From positions 397,729 to 461,728 of the forward strand of contig CAWEDK010000017.1 of assembly GCA_963807865.1 (NCBI GenBank): a stretch of 64,000 bases of DNA. The letters run 5' to 3'. A program made the position numbers and the translations under genes. This document shows positions 46,711-55,114 of this stretch, piece by piece. The DNA is from VAZQ01 sp963807865. GTDB lineage: Bacteria; Pseudomonadota; Alphaproteobacteria; Rhizobiales; Xanthobacteraceae. The first letter of the stretch is position 1. Each line of letters starts with the position of its first letter. The notes beneath the pieces were generated by a model. That model ran no database searches, had not been told where the DNA came from, and was given only the letters and a program-made list of their open reading frames with translations.

Positions 46711-46892
46711 TGCGCCAAGGCCTTAGTGCAACGGCGGCCTCGTGATACACTATACACTGCGAGGGCATACACTGCTGACTGATTTGCTGGCGGCCTGCTC
46801 GCCTGTCGACAGGACGTCGGACTTGGGCCTGTCGGCATCCGGCGGGCCCTTTCGCGTCAAAGAAATGCCGGATGGGCAAGCCAGGTTCAGTC

Positions 46893-46964
46893 ATGCCACC
46901 AAGCTTGGACGACATTCTCGATATGATTTTAAGCGTGATGCAGGCGCTTTTGCAGCTTCTGTGA
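46893..46964 (+). CDS. Possible hydrophobic micropeptide (23 residues)
   Basis: ATG to TGA encodes MPPSLDDILDMILSVMQALL plus QLL, an amphipathic, hydrophobic helix. Length and character resemble type I toxin or membrane-active micropeptides, but there is no clear ribosome-binding site, no antitoxin RNA visible, and a chance ORF is quite possible. It lies about 85 bp from the tRNA-Glu fragment. Nothing else is recognised in 46711-47050. Confidence 0.2.
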   Translation: MPPSLDDILDMILSVMQALLQLL

Positions 46965-47050
46965 AAGGCACGCGGGTCGCCGCCGCGCGGCGTCACGAAT
47001 GCCCCGCGGTCATCCGCGCCGGCCGGGGACATGTTGCGAGCGGGATCACT

Positions 47051-47094
47051 TGGCGCGCCCTAGGGGATTCGCACCCCTGTTACCGCCGTGAAAG
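47051..47094 (-). other. tRNA-Glu 3' fragment (possible att-site remnant)
   Basis: 44 bp match the 3' end of the intact tRNA-Glu (48285-48328) in the same orientation with three differences. The match runs from the CCA end through acceptor strand, T-arm and anticodon 3' stem into the anticodon loop, then stops. Two of the three differences swap a T-stem base pair and keep it paired; the third changes the T-loop TTCGAAT to TGCGAAT. It cannot be a functional tRNA. A displaced 3' tRNA end on the far side of intervening DNA is the classic mark of site-specific integration. Confidence 0.75.
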
Positions 47095-47112
47095 AAGGCC
47101 CGGTCGTTTCGC

Positions 47113-48165
47113 TCAACGCGGAATCGTCGGCACCGATGCGCGGATACGCTCGGAGAAATCGGGAGCGCCGTCGGCTGCCTGCGCGGCTGTATTGATCAAC
47201 GAGCGGTACCGCAACTCGTCGAAAGGCAGTTCCGTCTCGATGCGGCCCGAGTGGTAGAGGTAGCGGTCGATCCAGCCATTGAGCAGGTGGCGGATGTCGA
47301 ACCCGCCCTTCCGGCCGGCCGCGTTGATGTAACGGATGATGTTGATCGTGCAACTGTTGCTCAAGAGATGATACCACTCCGGCCGGTCAGCAAGCTCGTT
47401 GATGCGCTCAAGGTAGACTCGAAGGAGCTGGCGCACTTTCTCGGTCTCGGTGTTGAGGCGATAGAGGTAGGTGGTCTCGCGCCGGTGATTGGTGCGCACC
47501 CCGACGATATCGCGCTCTTCTCCGACCACGTAGATCAACTCGAACTGCTTGAACATGGAGGCGATAGGATCGAACCCTTCGCCGACTTCCGGCCGCGTCT
47601 CGATCGAGATGCTTAGCGGCGGAGCGTTGTCGAAGATGAAGCTGAGGAACGTATGCCCGATCGGCCCTTCGGTCCAATAGGACACATAGAAGTCGAGCGC
47701 GATCAGATGCGAGATGTCGATTTCGCGCTCCTTGTAGCGCACCGTGAAGTCGTTCCGGGACCGGTAGTCGAAGTTCCGGACGCCCGTGATGCGAACATGG
47801 TCCCCGTTGATGAAGGCACGCGGCATGACGGCGACTTCCGGCCGCCAGTCGCGGTCGTGCGATGGCGCGATGGTCAGCCACCATGCGACCACCCCGAGAA
47901 ACACGACGAACACCACTGCGGGCATGCGTCGGCGGCGCGATAGCCAGAATCCCCAGATGGCGAACGCCGCAAAGGCCACCGCCAGCGCCAGCCGTAGGTT
48001 CGCCCACGGCAAGTTCGAATAGTAGATTGCGAGTGTAGCCCAGATAATGAGCAGGGCGCGGCACAGGAAGCCGATGGCCGCGGCCAGCCCGCGCAAGAGC
48101 CTCGAGAAGAATCCGCGATGCGAGGCGGGCCCGGGCAGGGATGTCAATTCGGTCAGTTCAGCCAA
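47113..48165 (-). CDS. DUF4105 (Lnb-type periplasmic domain) membrane protein
   Basis: A 350-residue protein with three N-terminal transmembrane segments (about 28-50, 55-75, 82-100) and a periplasmic DUF4105 domain. The conserved DFYVSYWTEGPIGHTFLSF places His171, and YHLLSNSCTINIIRYI places Cys272, the likely catalytic His/Cys pair. This Pfam domain is now named after Lnb, a lipoprotein N-acyltransferase of Gram-positive bacteria; the function in Gram-negatives is unclear. The gene lies precisely between the tRNA-Glu fragment and the intact tRNA-Glu. Confidence 0.82.
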   Translation of the reverse strand: MAELTELTSLPGPASHRGFFSRLLRGLAAAIGFLCRALLIIWATLAIYYSNLPWANLRLALAVAFAAFAIWGFWLSRRRRMPAVVFVVFLGVVAWWLTIAPSHDRDWRPEVAVMPRAFINGDHVRITGVRNFDYRSRNDFTVRYKEREIDISHLIALDFYVSYWTEGPIGHTFLSFIFDNAPPLSISIETRPEVGEGFDPIASMFKQFELIYVVGEERDIVGVRTNHRRETTYLYRLNTETEKVRQLLRVYLERINELADRPEWYHLLSNSCTINIIRYINAAGRKGGFDIRHLLNGWIDRYLYHSGRIETELPFDELRYRSLINTAAQAADGAPDFSERIRASVPTIPR

Positions 48166-48284
48166 AGTGCCGACAAGCTCCGGTTGGAAGTTGGCTACCG
48201 TGTTCGCACGCTGGCGTTTTCGAGTGCCCCGCTCCAGCCTATGGGCACGGCTTGCGGTACCGAACCAAGCTTTATTGATCTTAT

Positions 48285-48360
48285 TGGCGCGCCCTACGGG
48301 ATTCGAACCCGTGTTACCGCCGTGAAAGGGCGGTGTCCTAGGCCTCTAGACGAAGGGCGC
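48285..48360 (-). tRNA. tRNA-Glu (UUC)
   Basis: On the minus strand: acceptor GCGCCCT pairs with AGGGCGC, anticodon stem CCGCC/GGCGG around CTTTCAC gives anticodon TTC, T-arm ACGGG-TTCGAAT-CCCGT, CCA encoded. Its 3' half is partly duplicated at 47051-47094. Confidence 0.97.
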
Positions 48361-48446
48361 GAGGCGCGGCGACATATAGAGGCGTTTGCCGGGGGCCGCA
48401 AGAATCCTCCGACACGTCATCCGGCGGAAATCCGCCACACTGCCGG

Positions 48447-48902
48447 TCACCATTTGCCGGTGTTCGGCATCGAAACCCACGGTTCTTTCGGCGGCAGGGC
48501 GGCGCCCTTCTGCAACAGTTCGATCGACTGGTTGTCGGGTGAGCGCACGAAGGCCATGACCCCGTCGCGTGGCGGGCGGTTGATGGTTACGCCGGCCTTC
48601 ATCAATTTCTCGCAGAGCACATAAATGTCGTCGACCTCGTAGGCCAGATGGCCGAAATGACGCGCTTCGCCATAGTTCTCGCTGTCCCAGTTATGGGTGA
48701 GCTCGATCAGCGGCGCGTCGCGGCCGCTCCGCTTGCTCTCCTCGACCCGGGCCTCATCGTCCGGCGCCGCCAGAAATACCAGCGTGTAGCGATTTTTCTC
48801 GTCCTCCCGGCGCCGTACCTCCTTGAGGCCCAGCTTGTCGACGTAGAAGTCGAGCGCCTGATCGAGGTTGCGCACGCGCAGCATGGTGTGCAGAAATCTC
48901 AT
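48447..48902 (-). CDS. gloA: Lactoylglutathione lyase (glyoxalase I)
   Basis: A 151-residue VOC-fold metalloenzyme converting the methylglyoxal-glutathione hemithioacetal to S-lactoylglutathione. The metal ligands His5 (FLHTML), Glu67 (IELTHNW), His85 (FGHLAYEV) and Glu128 (SIELLQ) are all present. LTHNWDSENY is a typical substrate-site segment. The start at 48902 follows from the family N-terminus MRFLHTMLRV. Cytosolic detoxification; single gene. Confidence 0.93.
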   Translation of the reverse strand: MRFLHTMLRVRNLDQALDFYVDKLGLKEVRRREDEKNRYTLVFLAAPDDEARVEESKRSGRDAPLIELTHNWDSENYGEARHFGHLAYEVDDIYVLCEKLMKAGVTINRPPRDGVMAFVRSPDNQSIELLQKGAALPPKEPWVSMPNTGKW

Positions 48903-48980
48903 GGTGTGATCCCTTGTGTGTTCACTTGTGTGTTCTCTTGGCAACGGATGGCTGCAAACCGCGTCGGGGAGGAAGCATAT

Positions 48981-49742
48981 ATGATCGCGCCGGACCTCAC
49001 GACTGCCATCGACAGGCTGCAGGAACTGTTCGACGGCGCGCGTGCGATTGCGCCGTTTACCGGCGCCGGCATCTCGACCGAGTGCGGCATTCCGGACTTT
49101 CGTTCGCCGGGCGGGCTGTGGACCAAGACCCGGCCGATCCAGTTCGAGGATTTTCTTGCCAGCCAGGAGATGCGCAACGAGGCCTGGCGCCGCCGCTTCG
49201 CGATGGAGCAATATTTTGCCGCCGCGCGGCCCGGCCGCGGCCACCTTGCGCTCGCGAGCCTGCATCGCACCGGCAAGGCGGCGGGCGTGATCACCCAGAA
49301 CATCGACAACCTGCATCAGGACTCCGGCATTCCCGCCGCGCACGTCATCGAGCTGCACGGCAACAATACCTATGCGCTGTGTCTCGAGTGCACCAAGCGT
49401 TACGAACTGACCTGGGTGAAGGCGCAATTTGAAGATCAAGGAGAGCGCGCGCCCGAGTGTGCGTGCGGTGGATATATCAAGACCGCGACGGTCTCGTTCG
49501 GTCAATCGATGCCCGAACGCGAGATGCGGCGTGCCGAGCAGATGACTCTTGACTGTGATCTTTTCCTGGCCGTCGGGTCGTCACTGGTGGTCTGGCCCGC
49601 CGCCGGCTTCCCGCTGATGGCAAAACGCAACGGTGCCCGGCTCGTGATCATCAATCGAGAGGCCACCGAATTCGACGAAATGGCCGACTTGGTGATCCGC
49701 GAGGACATCGGGACGGTGTTGGCGCCGTTTATCGCTCACTAA
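48981..49742 (+). CDS. cobB: Sir2-family NAD-dependent protein deacylase
   Basis: A 253-residue sirtuin. NAD-binding FTGAGISTECGIPDFRS (about 26-42), TQNIDNLH (105-112), catalytic His126 in ELHGNN, and a zinc ribbon Cys134/Cys137/Cys160/Cys162 are all visible. GSSLVVWPAAGFP matches the NAD-ribose site. It removes acyl groups from lysines (for example acetyl-CoA synthetase). GGGGAGGAA lies before ATG 48981. It diverges from gloA. Confidence 0.93.
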   Translation: MIAPDLTTAIDRLQELFDGARAIAPFTGAGISTECGIPDFRSPGGLWTKTRPIQFEDFLASQEMRNEAWRRRFAMEQYFAAARPGRGHLALASLHRTGKAAGVITQNIDNLHQDSGIPAAHVIELHGNNTYALCLECTKRYELTWVKAQFEDQGERAPECACGGYIKTATVSFGQSMPEREMRRAEQMTLDCDLFLAVGSSLVVWPAAGFPLMAKRNGARLVIINREATEFDEMADLVIREDIGTVLAPFIAH

Positions 49743-49905
49743 CCGGGAAAAGTGCGGTGAGATGTACACAGGAATACACTTCTTTGCATGGACACAGGCA
49801 TTTTGGCCTTCCCTGATCGCCGCCGAATGATAATCTTCGCGACGGAATAGATTCGAGGAAGCGCCCGGAAGAGGCGCCAAGGTGACGCGGCGGCGTTGGG
49901 GCGTT

Positions 49906-50511
49906 ATGACGTCGGATCAATTTGGACCGAAGGAGCCGGGTGGTGGTTTGGGGATCGACCACCAGACCTCGTCCGATATTGGGGATGAGGCTGCGAGCCT
50001 CATCGAACTCACCGGCGTCATCAAGTGGTTCGATGTATCGAAGGGCTATGGCTTCATTGTTCCTGACAATGGCATGCCCGACATCCTCCTGCACGTGACC
50101 TGCCTGCGCCGCGACGGTTTCCAGGTCGCTTACGAGGGCGCGCGTGTCGTGGTGGAGGTGTTGCAGCGCCCCCGCGGCCTGCAGGCGTTCCGCGTCGTGT
50201 CGATGGACGAATCGACCGCGTTGCATCCGGCGCAAATGCCGCCGCCGCGCACCCACGTCACGGTAACGGCGTCGGGGGGATTCGAGCGCGCCCAGGTGAA
50301 ATGGTTCAACCGGCTGCGCGGGTTCGGCTTCCTGACGCGCGGCGACGGCACGCCGGATATCTTCATTCATATGGAGACTCTGCGGCGCTTCGGCATCACG
50401 GAGCTGCGGCCGGGCCAGTTTATCATGGTGCGCTTTGGCCCTGGGCCGAAGGGAATGATGGCTGCCGAGGTCCGTCCCGAGGGCGTGCCGGTTGGCCCGG
50501 CTTCACACTGA
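49906..50511 (+). CDS. Double cold-shock-domain protein
   Basis: A ~201-residue protein with two CSD modules. The first (about 35-100) has VIKWFDVSKGYGFIVPDNG with DILLHVT; the second (about 130-195) has QVKWFNRLRGFGFLTRGDG with DIFIHME. The RNP1 and RNP2 motifs (KGYGFI/GFGFL, and LLHV/FIHM) are preserved in both. Binds single-stranded nucleic acid. Long two-module cold-shock proteins are typical of this order. A GTG at 49882 could add eight residues. Confidence 0.9.
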   Translation: MTSDQFGPKEPGGGLGIDHQTSSDIGDEAASLIELTGVIKWFDVSKGYGFIVPDNGMPDILLHVTCLRRDGFQVAYEGARVVVEVLQRPRGLQAFRVVSMDESTALHPAQMPPPRTHVTVTASGGFERAQVKWFNRLRGFGFLTRGDGTPDIFIHMETLRRFGITELRPGQFIMVRFGPGPKGMMAAEVRPEGVPVGPASH

Positions 50512-50655
50512 CGTAAATCCTGCGGCCCGAGGGCGCGCCGTACGTGCGACCGGTAGCCGCGCCGCGTTGCCTGTTCGTCGCGGGCGGCTCGTTTTCCCAT
50601 GGACCTATGCGATGGCGGACCTGATATAAGGTCGTCTCCATCGAGGCTTTCGTCC

Positions 50656-51117
50656 ATGAGCTGCCGCGCCTGCGTGTTGTCCATTCTCTCCCTGCTCACC
50701 GCTGCTTTTCTCGTCGTGCCACGTCTCAGCGCGGCCGACCTCCAACCGCTGGAGATCGCCACCAAGGGCGGTGTGCATGCGTTCGCGGTCGAGTTGGCGG
50801 TCACGCCCGAACAGCAGGCTCAGGGACTGATGTACCGCAAGGAGCTGCCGGAAGGGCAGGGGATGCTGTTCGACTTCCGCCGCGACCAGGAGGCGACGTT
50901 CTGGATGAAGAACACCTACGTCCCGCTCGACATGATCTTCATCCGCGCCGACGGCCGCATCCACCGTATCGCCGCCAACACGGTGCCACTCTCGGAGGCA
51001 CTGGTGTCGTCGGGCGGCCCGGTCCGCGCGGTGCTGGAGGTCGTCGCCGGTACGGCCAAGAAGCTCGGCATCGCGCCCGGCGACCGGGTGGCGCATCCGA
51101 TTTTCAGCGGGCGGTAG
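50656..51117 (+). CDS. DUF192 family secreted protein
   Basis: A 153-residue protein: signal peptide (LSILSLLTAAFLVVPRLSA, ends near residue 28), then one DUF192 domain. Family motifs: AQGLMYRKELPEGQGMLFDF, ATFWMKNTYVPLDMIFI, then GPVRAVLEVVAGTAKKLGI. Function unknown; often periplasmic and sometimes near cold-shock protein genes, as here. Confidence 0.9.
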   Translation: MSCRACVLSILSLLTAAFLVVPRLSAADLQPLEIATKGGVHAFAVELAVTPEQQAQGLMYRKELPEGQGMLFDFRRDQEATFWMKNTYVPLDMIFIRADGRIHRIAANTVPLSEALVSSGGPVRAVLEVVAGTAKKLGIAPGDRVAHPIFSGR

Positions 51118-51209
51118 CTAGAGCTTCGTCCAAAGGCGACATTCATGCCGCGCCCGGCGTAGACTGTCGCCCGCCTGCACTGTTCACACCGCAGGTGAGG
51201 GAGCTTGCC

Positions 51210-52193
51210 GTGCGCCATTCCTTGATCGTCACCGCGCTCACGTTCGTCGCGACCTCGGCGTCGCCGGCCTTGGCCGAACCAACCATCAAAGATCTCGCGG
51301 CGCGCACGGAGCTGCGCCCGTTCGAGACGCTGACGCTCACCGACCGGCAATTCCTCACCGGCAACAAGGACGGCAAGCCTGTGACGATCGCGGGCGAACT
51401 GCGCATCCCCCAGGGCGCGAGCGGCCGGTTGCCGGCGGTCCTCCTGCTGCATGGCTCGGGCGGTGTCGGCGGCGGCACCGAGCTTTGGGCCAAGCATTTC
51501 AACGAGATCGGCGTCGCGTCCTTCCTGATCGATAGTTTCTCCGGCCGCGGCCTCACCCAGACCTCGAGCAACCAGGCGCTGCTCGGCCGCTACAACATGA
51601 TCCTCGATGCCTATCGCGGCGCCGACGTGATCGGAGTGCATCCGCGGATCGATCCCAACCGGATCGCGGTGATGGGCTTTTCGCGCGGCGGGCAGTCCGC
51701 GCTCTATTCGAGCCTCAAGCGGTTCCAGGCCACCTGGACGCCGCGCGTCACCTTTGCGGCGCACATCCCACTTTATGCGTCATGCAACCCGACGCTCATT
51801 GGCGACACCGACGTGAGCGCGGTGCCGATCCGGCTCTATCACGGCGCGGCGGACGACTACGTTCCGGCGGCGCCCTGCCGCGCCTATGTGGAGCGGTTGC
51901 GGGCGGCCGGCCGCGACGTGCAACTGACCGAATATCCCGATGCCCATCATGTCTACGACAACCCGTTGGCTCCGAAGACACCGACCGTCGCTCCGGCGTC
52001 GCAGAGCGTGCGCGCCTGCACCCTCAAGGAGGAGCCGCTCGGCACCATCGTGAATGCCGCGACCGGCCAGCCGTTCAACTATCTCGACCCATGCATCCAG
52101 ACCGGACCGCATCTGGGCTACAACGAGGCGGCGGCCAGCGCGACGCGGGCTTCGGTCAAGGACCTGTTGCGGAGCGTGTTCAAGCTCGATTGA
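51210..52193 (+). CDS. Dienelactone hydrolase-like secreted hydrolase
   Basis: A 327-residue exported alpha/beta hydrolase. Signal peptide ends near PALA; LLLHGSGGVGG is the oxyanion region; nucleophile Ser lies in GFSRGGQS; acid Asp in HGAADDYVP; base His in DAHHVYDN. The layout fits DLH/prolyl-oligopeptidase-like esterases. GTG 51210 has GAGGGAG six bases upstream, better than GTG 51195. Two late cysteines (RACTLKE, DPCIQTG) may form a disulfide. Substrate unknown. Confidence 0.85.
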   Translation: MRHSLIVTALTFVATSASPALAEPTIKDLAARTELRPFETLTLTDRQFLTGNKDGKPVTIAGELRIPQGASGRLPAVLLLHGSGGVGGGTELWAKHFNEIGVASFLIDSFSGRGLTQTSSNQALLGRYNMILDAYRGADVIGVHPRIDPNRIAVMGFSRGGQSALYSSLKRFQATWTPRVTFAAHIPLYASCNPTLIGDTDVSAVPIRLYHGAADDYVPAAPCRAYVERLRAAGRDVQLTEYPDAHHVYDNPLAPKTPTVAPASQSVRACTLKEEPLGTIVNAATGQPFNYLDPCIQTGPHLGYNEAAASATRASVKDLLRSVFKLD

Positions 52194-52254
52194 GCGGGCT
52201 GTATTCACCTTGCCGCTCAAAACCGAACCGTGTATCGAGTGGCCACGCGGCGAC

Positions 52255-52331
52255 CGGGGTATGGCGCAGCCTGGTAGCGCGGAAGTTTTGGGTACTTCAG
52301 GTCGCAGGTTCGAATCCTGCTGCCCCGACCA
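52255..52331 (+). tRNA. tRNA-Pro (UGG)
   Basis: Acceptor CGGGGTA with TGCCCCG (one T-G pair), anticodon stem GAAGT/ACTTC around TTTGGGT gives anticodon TGG, T-arm GCAGG-TTCGAAT-CCTGC, CCA encoded. Confidence 0.96.
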
Positions 52332-52371
52332 CGCCGCATCTTGGACTGCCCCGAAGGCATCAGTCATCGAC

Positions 52372-52677
52372 ATGACCGCACGCATCTACAAGCCGGCCAA
52401 GACCGCCATGCAGTCTGGCAACGCCAAGACCCGGGAATGGGTCCTGGACTACGAGCCGGAGAAGCCGAGCGAGGTCGAGCCGTTGATGGGCTGGACCAGT
52501 TCCGGCGACATGCGCCAGCAGGTGCGCCTCCATTTCGAGACCGCCGAGGAAGCCGTGGCCTACTGCGAACGGCACGGCATCGCCTACCAGGTGTCCGACG
52601 CCGTGCCCGCCGCGCGCAGGATCATGTCGTATTCCGACAACTTCGCGTTCAAGCGTTCCGAACCCTGGACGCATTGA
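52372..52677 (+). CDS. NDUFS4-like complex I accessory subunit
   Basis: A 101-residue protein starting MTARIYKPAKTAMQSG, with REWVLDYEPE, LMGWTSSGDMRQQVRL and SDNFAFKRSEPWTH, the hallmarks of ETC complex I 18-kDa (NDUFS4, PF04800) homologues. These occur in alphaproteobacteria as accessory subunits of NADH:ubiquinone oxidoreductase. It lies 40 bp after tRNA-Pro. The nuo cluster is not in the window. Confidence 0.93.
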   Translation: MTARIYKPAKTAMQSGNAKTREWVLDYEPEKPSEVEPLMGWTSSGDMRQQVRLHFETAEEAVAYCERHGIAYQVSDAVPAARRIMSYSDNFAFKRSEPWTH

Positions 52678-52707
52678 GCGGCCGCGGGCTTCCGGGCCAT
52701 TCCCTCG

Positions 52708-54081
52708 TCAATCGAGCGGCCGCAGCCGCAGGGTGCGGCTGAAGATTGCGAGCGCGACGGCCGAGACCATAGCGACGGTGGCGATCAGCAGGAAGAACGT
52801 AGTCTTCGGCAGGGTGCTCCAGAAGCCGCCCAGATACCCGGCCAGGATGTCGGCGGGCAGCGTCGCGGCGAACCACACGCCCATCAGCATCGAGCGCATG
52901 CGAACGGGCGCGATCGTCACCACGAGCGCGAGCCCGATCGGCGCGAGGCAGAGCTCGCCGAGCGTGGCGATGGCGAAATAACCGACCAGCCAGAACGGGC
53001 TCGCCTTGCCGGCGCCGTTCGCCGCCACGGCCATCAGCAGATAGGCCGCGGTCAGGCACGCACAGCCGAACGCCATCTTGCGCAGCGCCGGCGGTTCGCG
53101 CTGCCGGCGCGACTGATCGGCCCACAGCCGGACTAGGAATGGCGTCAGCGCGAAGATCATCAGTGGATTGAGCGACAGGAACCAGACCGCGGGAATCTCG
53201 CCCTGCCAGAACCCGAGGTTCACGCCGCGGTCGGTGAAGTCCTCGGCCCAGAGCAGGATGGTGATGGCCTGCTGATCGAACGCCGCCCAGAAGAACAACG
53301 TCGCGGCGGCGATAACGAACAGCGCCCGCACGTTGCGGCGCTCATTGGGATCGAGCGGGGTTGTCTTAAGATGCGCGGCGCGGCGCGAGAGTTGGTCCTC
53401 CGGCAGGGCGCGGTGGCCGGCGAGGTAGATGCCGAGGCTGATCAGCATGCCGACGCCCGCGGCGGCGAAGCCGTAGTGCCAGCCGAACGCGGCGGCGAGC
53501 GTGCCGCACACCAGCGGCGCCAGGAACGCGCCGATGTTGATGCCGACGTAGAAGATCGCATAGGCACGTTCGCGCCGGCTGTCGCCGGGCGCGTACAGCG
53601 CGCCGACCTGCGTCGAGATATTCGGCTTGAACGCGCCGATCCCGAAAATGAGGAACGTGAGCGCCAGCAGGAACAGCGCCTCGAACGCCATCAGGAAATG
53701 GCCGAGCGCCATCAGCACGCCGCCGACGATCACGGTGCGGCGCTGGCCGAGCCAGCGGTCGGCGACCAGGCCGCCGACGATCGGCATGAAATAGGCGAGC
53801 CCGGAGTAGAAGCCGAACAGTTGCGAGGCGAACGGCTGCGCCTCAAGCGGTCCGAACACGAATTCGAGCGCGGCGCGCACCGCGCCGATGCCCGCCACGG
53901 TCTCGATCCGCGCCGGATCGAACAGGTATTTCACCATGTAGAGGACGACGAGCGCGGCGTTGCCGTAGTAGGAGAAGCGCTCCCACATCTCGGACGCGAA
54001 CAGCACCGTCAGGCCGCGCGGATGACCGAAGAGATCGCCGGGCGGCGCTGTGGTGTGCTCGGTCGTCGCCGGCGCGGTCAT
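52708..54081 (-). CDS. POT/PTR2-family peptide:proton symporter
   Basis: A 457-residue MFS-type permease. The ExxER-x-YYG motif is present as SEMWERFSYYG (about residues 30-40). FYVGINIGAFLAPL is the PTR2 signature, and FGIGAFKPNIST also matches. About 12-14 hydrophobic helices. Imports di- and tripeptides with protons. Length is close to bacterial DtpT/YdgR. It converges with the complex I subunit gene and diverges from phzF across a 140 bp gap with a direct repeat. Confidence 0.92.
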   Translation of the reverse strand: MTAPATTEHTTAPPGDLFGHPRGLTVLFASEMWERFSYYGNAALVVLYMVKYLFDPARIETVAGIGAVRAALEFVFGPLEAQPFASQLFGFYSGLAYFMPIVGGLVADRWLGQRRTVIVGGVLMALGHFLMAFEALFLLALTFLIFGIGAFKPNISTQVGALYAPGDSRRERAYAIFYVGINIGAFLAPLVCGTLAAAFGWHYGFAAAGVGMLISLGIYLAGHRALPEDQLSRRAAHLKTTPLDPNERRNVRALFVIAAATLFFWAAFDQQAITILLWAEDFTDRGVNLGFWQGEIPAVWFLSLNPLMIFALTPFLVRLWADQSRRQREPPALRKMAFGCACLTAAYLLMAVAANGAGKASPFWLVGYFAIATLGELCLAPIGLALVVTIAPVRMRSMLMGVWFAATLPADILAGYLGGFWSTLPKTTFFLLIATVAMVSAVALAIFSRTLRLRPLD

Positions 54082-54097
54082 GGAATTGGGTTTACGC

Positions 54098-54131
54098 GAA
54101 TGCAGGGGCGATTAGAATGCAGGGGCGATTA
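54098..54131. repeat. Exact 17-bp tandem duplication in a divergent promoter gap
   Basis: GAATGCAGGGGCGATTA occurs twice back to back (54098-54114, 54115-54131) and is followed by a third GAAT. It sits 16 bp from the start of the peptide transporter and about 90 bp from phzF. It could be a tandem regulator site or slippage. No symmetric centre is evident. Confidence 0.7.
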
Positions 54132-54223
54132 GAATATCGTGCTCCGTCAGCGACGGCATCCTGCTCGGCGCTCCGACCGCCGGTCGCTGACGATTGGTGC
54201 GCAGCCAATCCGGGACAGCATTC

Positions 54224-55114
54224 ATGCAACGGCGCTTTGCGACGCTCGACGTGTTCACTCAACGGCGTTTTGCCGGCAATCCGCTGGCGGTGGTGCTCGA
54301 CGCCGGCGGGCTCGACACCGCCGTGATGCAGGGAATCGCACGCGAATTCAATCATCCCGAGACGGTGTTCGTGCTCCCGCCGCAAACGCAGCCGCACCGT
54401 GCGCGCCTGCGCATCTTCACGCCGACGCGCGAACTGCCGTTCGCCGGCCACCCCACGGTCGGCACCGCCGTGCTGCTGGCCGTGCAGTATGGCAGCGCGC
54501 AGGGCGGCGAACTGGTGCTCGAAGAAAACATCGGACCGGTCCGCTGTGTGATCGAGAGTATTTCCGGCGACCGCGGGCGCGTGCGTTTCGCGCTGCCGCA
54601 ACTGCCCGCCGAGGCGGGGCCGGCGCCCGACGGCTCAACGCTCGCGACCACGCTGTCGCTTGCACCGAACGACATCGGCTTCGAGCGGCATCGCCCGTCG
54701 CGCTGGTCGGTCGGCAATCCCTTCATGTTCGTACCTGTGAATGGGCTCGGGGCAATGGCACGCGCTCGGCCCAATCCCGCAAGCTTCGACGTCGCGTTCG
54801 ACGGCGTTGGCGCATATCTCTACTGCCGTGAGACCGCCGAACCGGGTCACGATTTTCATGCCCGCATGTTCGCGCCGCACCTCGGCATCGCGGAAGACCC
54901 GGCGACCGGTTCGGCGGCGGCGGCCTTTGCGGGCGTCATCGCACGCCATGCCGGCCTCGCTGATGGCGAGAATGTACTTGGCATCGAGCAGGGTTACGAG
55001 ATGGGGCGCCCGAGCCAGATTCGACTGGCGATGACCTTGCAGGGCGGCAAGCTCACCGCCGCTTCGATCGGCGGCGATGCGGTGGTGGTGACGCAAGGCA
55101 CGATCGAAGCATGA
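54224..55114 (+). CDS. PhzF-family isomerase-like protein
   Basis: A 296-residue PhzF/DapF-fold protein. LDVFTQRRFAGNPLAVV is the family start; the catalytic Glu lies in NHPETVFV; FTPTRELPFAGHPTVGTA and EDPATGSAAAAF are diagnostic. Members catalyse allylic isomerisation or similar; only a few make phenazines. It is the first of three genes joined by 4-bp ATGA overlaps (phzF, Nudix, PPK2). Confidence 0.92.
   Translation: MQRRFATLDVFTQRRFAGNPLAVVLDAGGLDTAVMQGIAREFNHPETVFVLPPQTQPHRARLRIFTPTRELPFAGHPTVGTAVLLAVQYGSAQGGELVLEENIGPVRCVIESISGDRGRVRFALPQLPAEAGPAPDGSTLATTLSLAPNDIGFERHRPSRWSVGNPFMFVPVNGLGAMARARPNPASFDVAFDGVGAYLYCRETAEPGHDFHARMFAPHLGIAEDPATGSAAAAFAGVIARHAGLADGENVLGIEQGYEMGRPSQIRLAMTLQGGKLTAASIGGDAVVVTQGTIEA

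Noticed and set aside
47051..47094. A second functional tRNA-Glu
   Set aside because: Only the 3' 44 bases exist; the 5' acceptor, D-arm and anticodon 5' stem are missing and the T-loop is altered.
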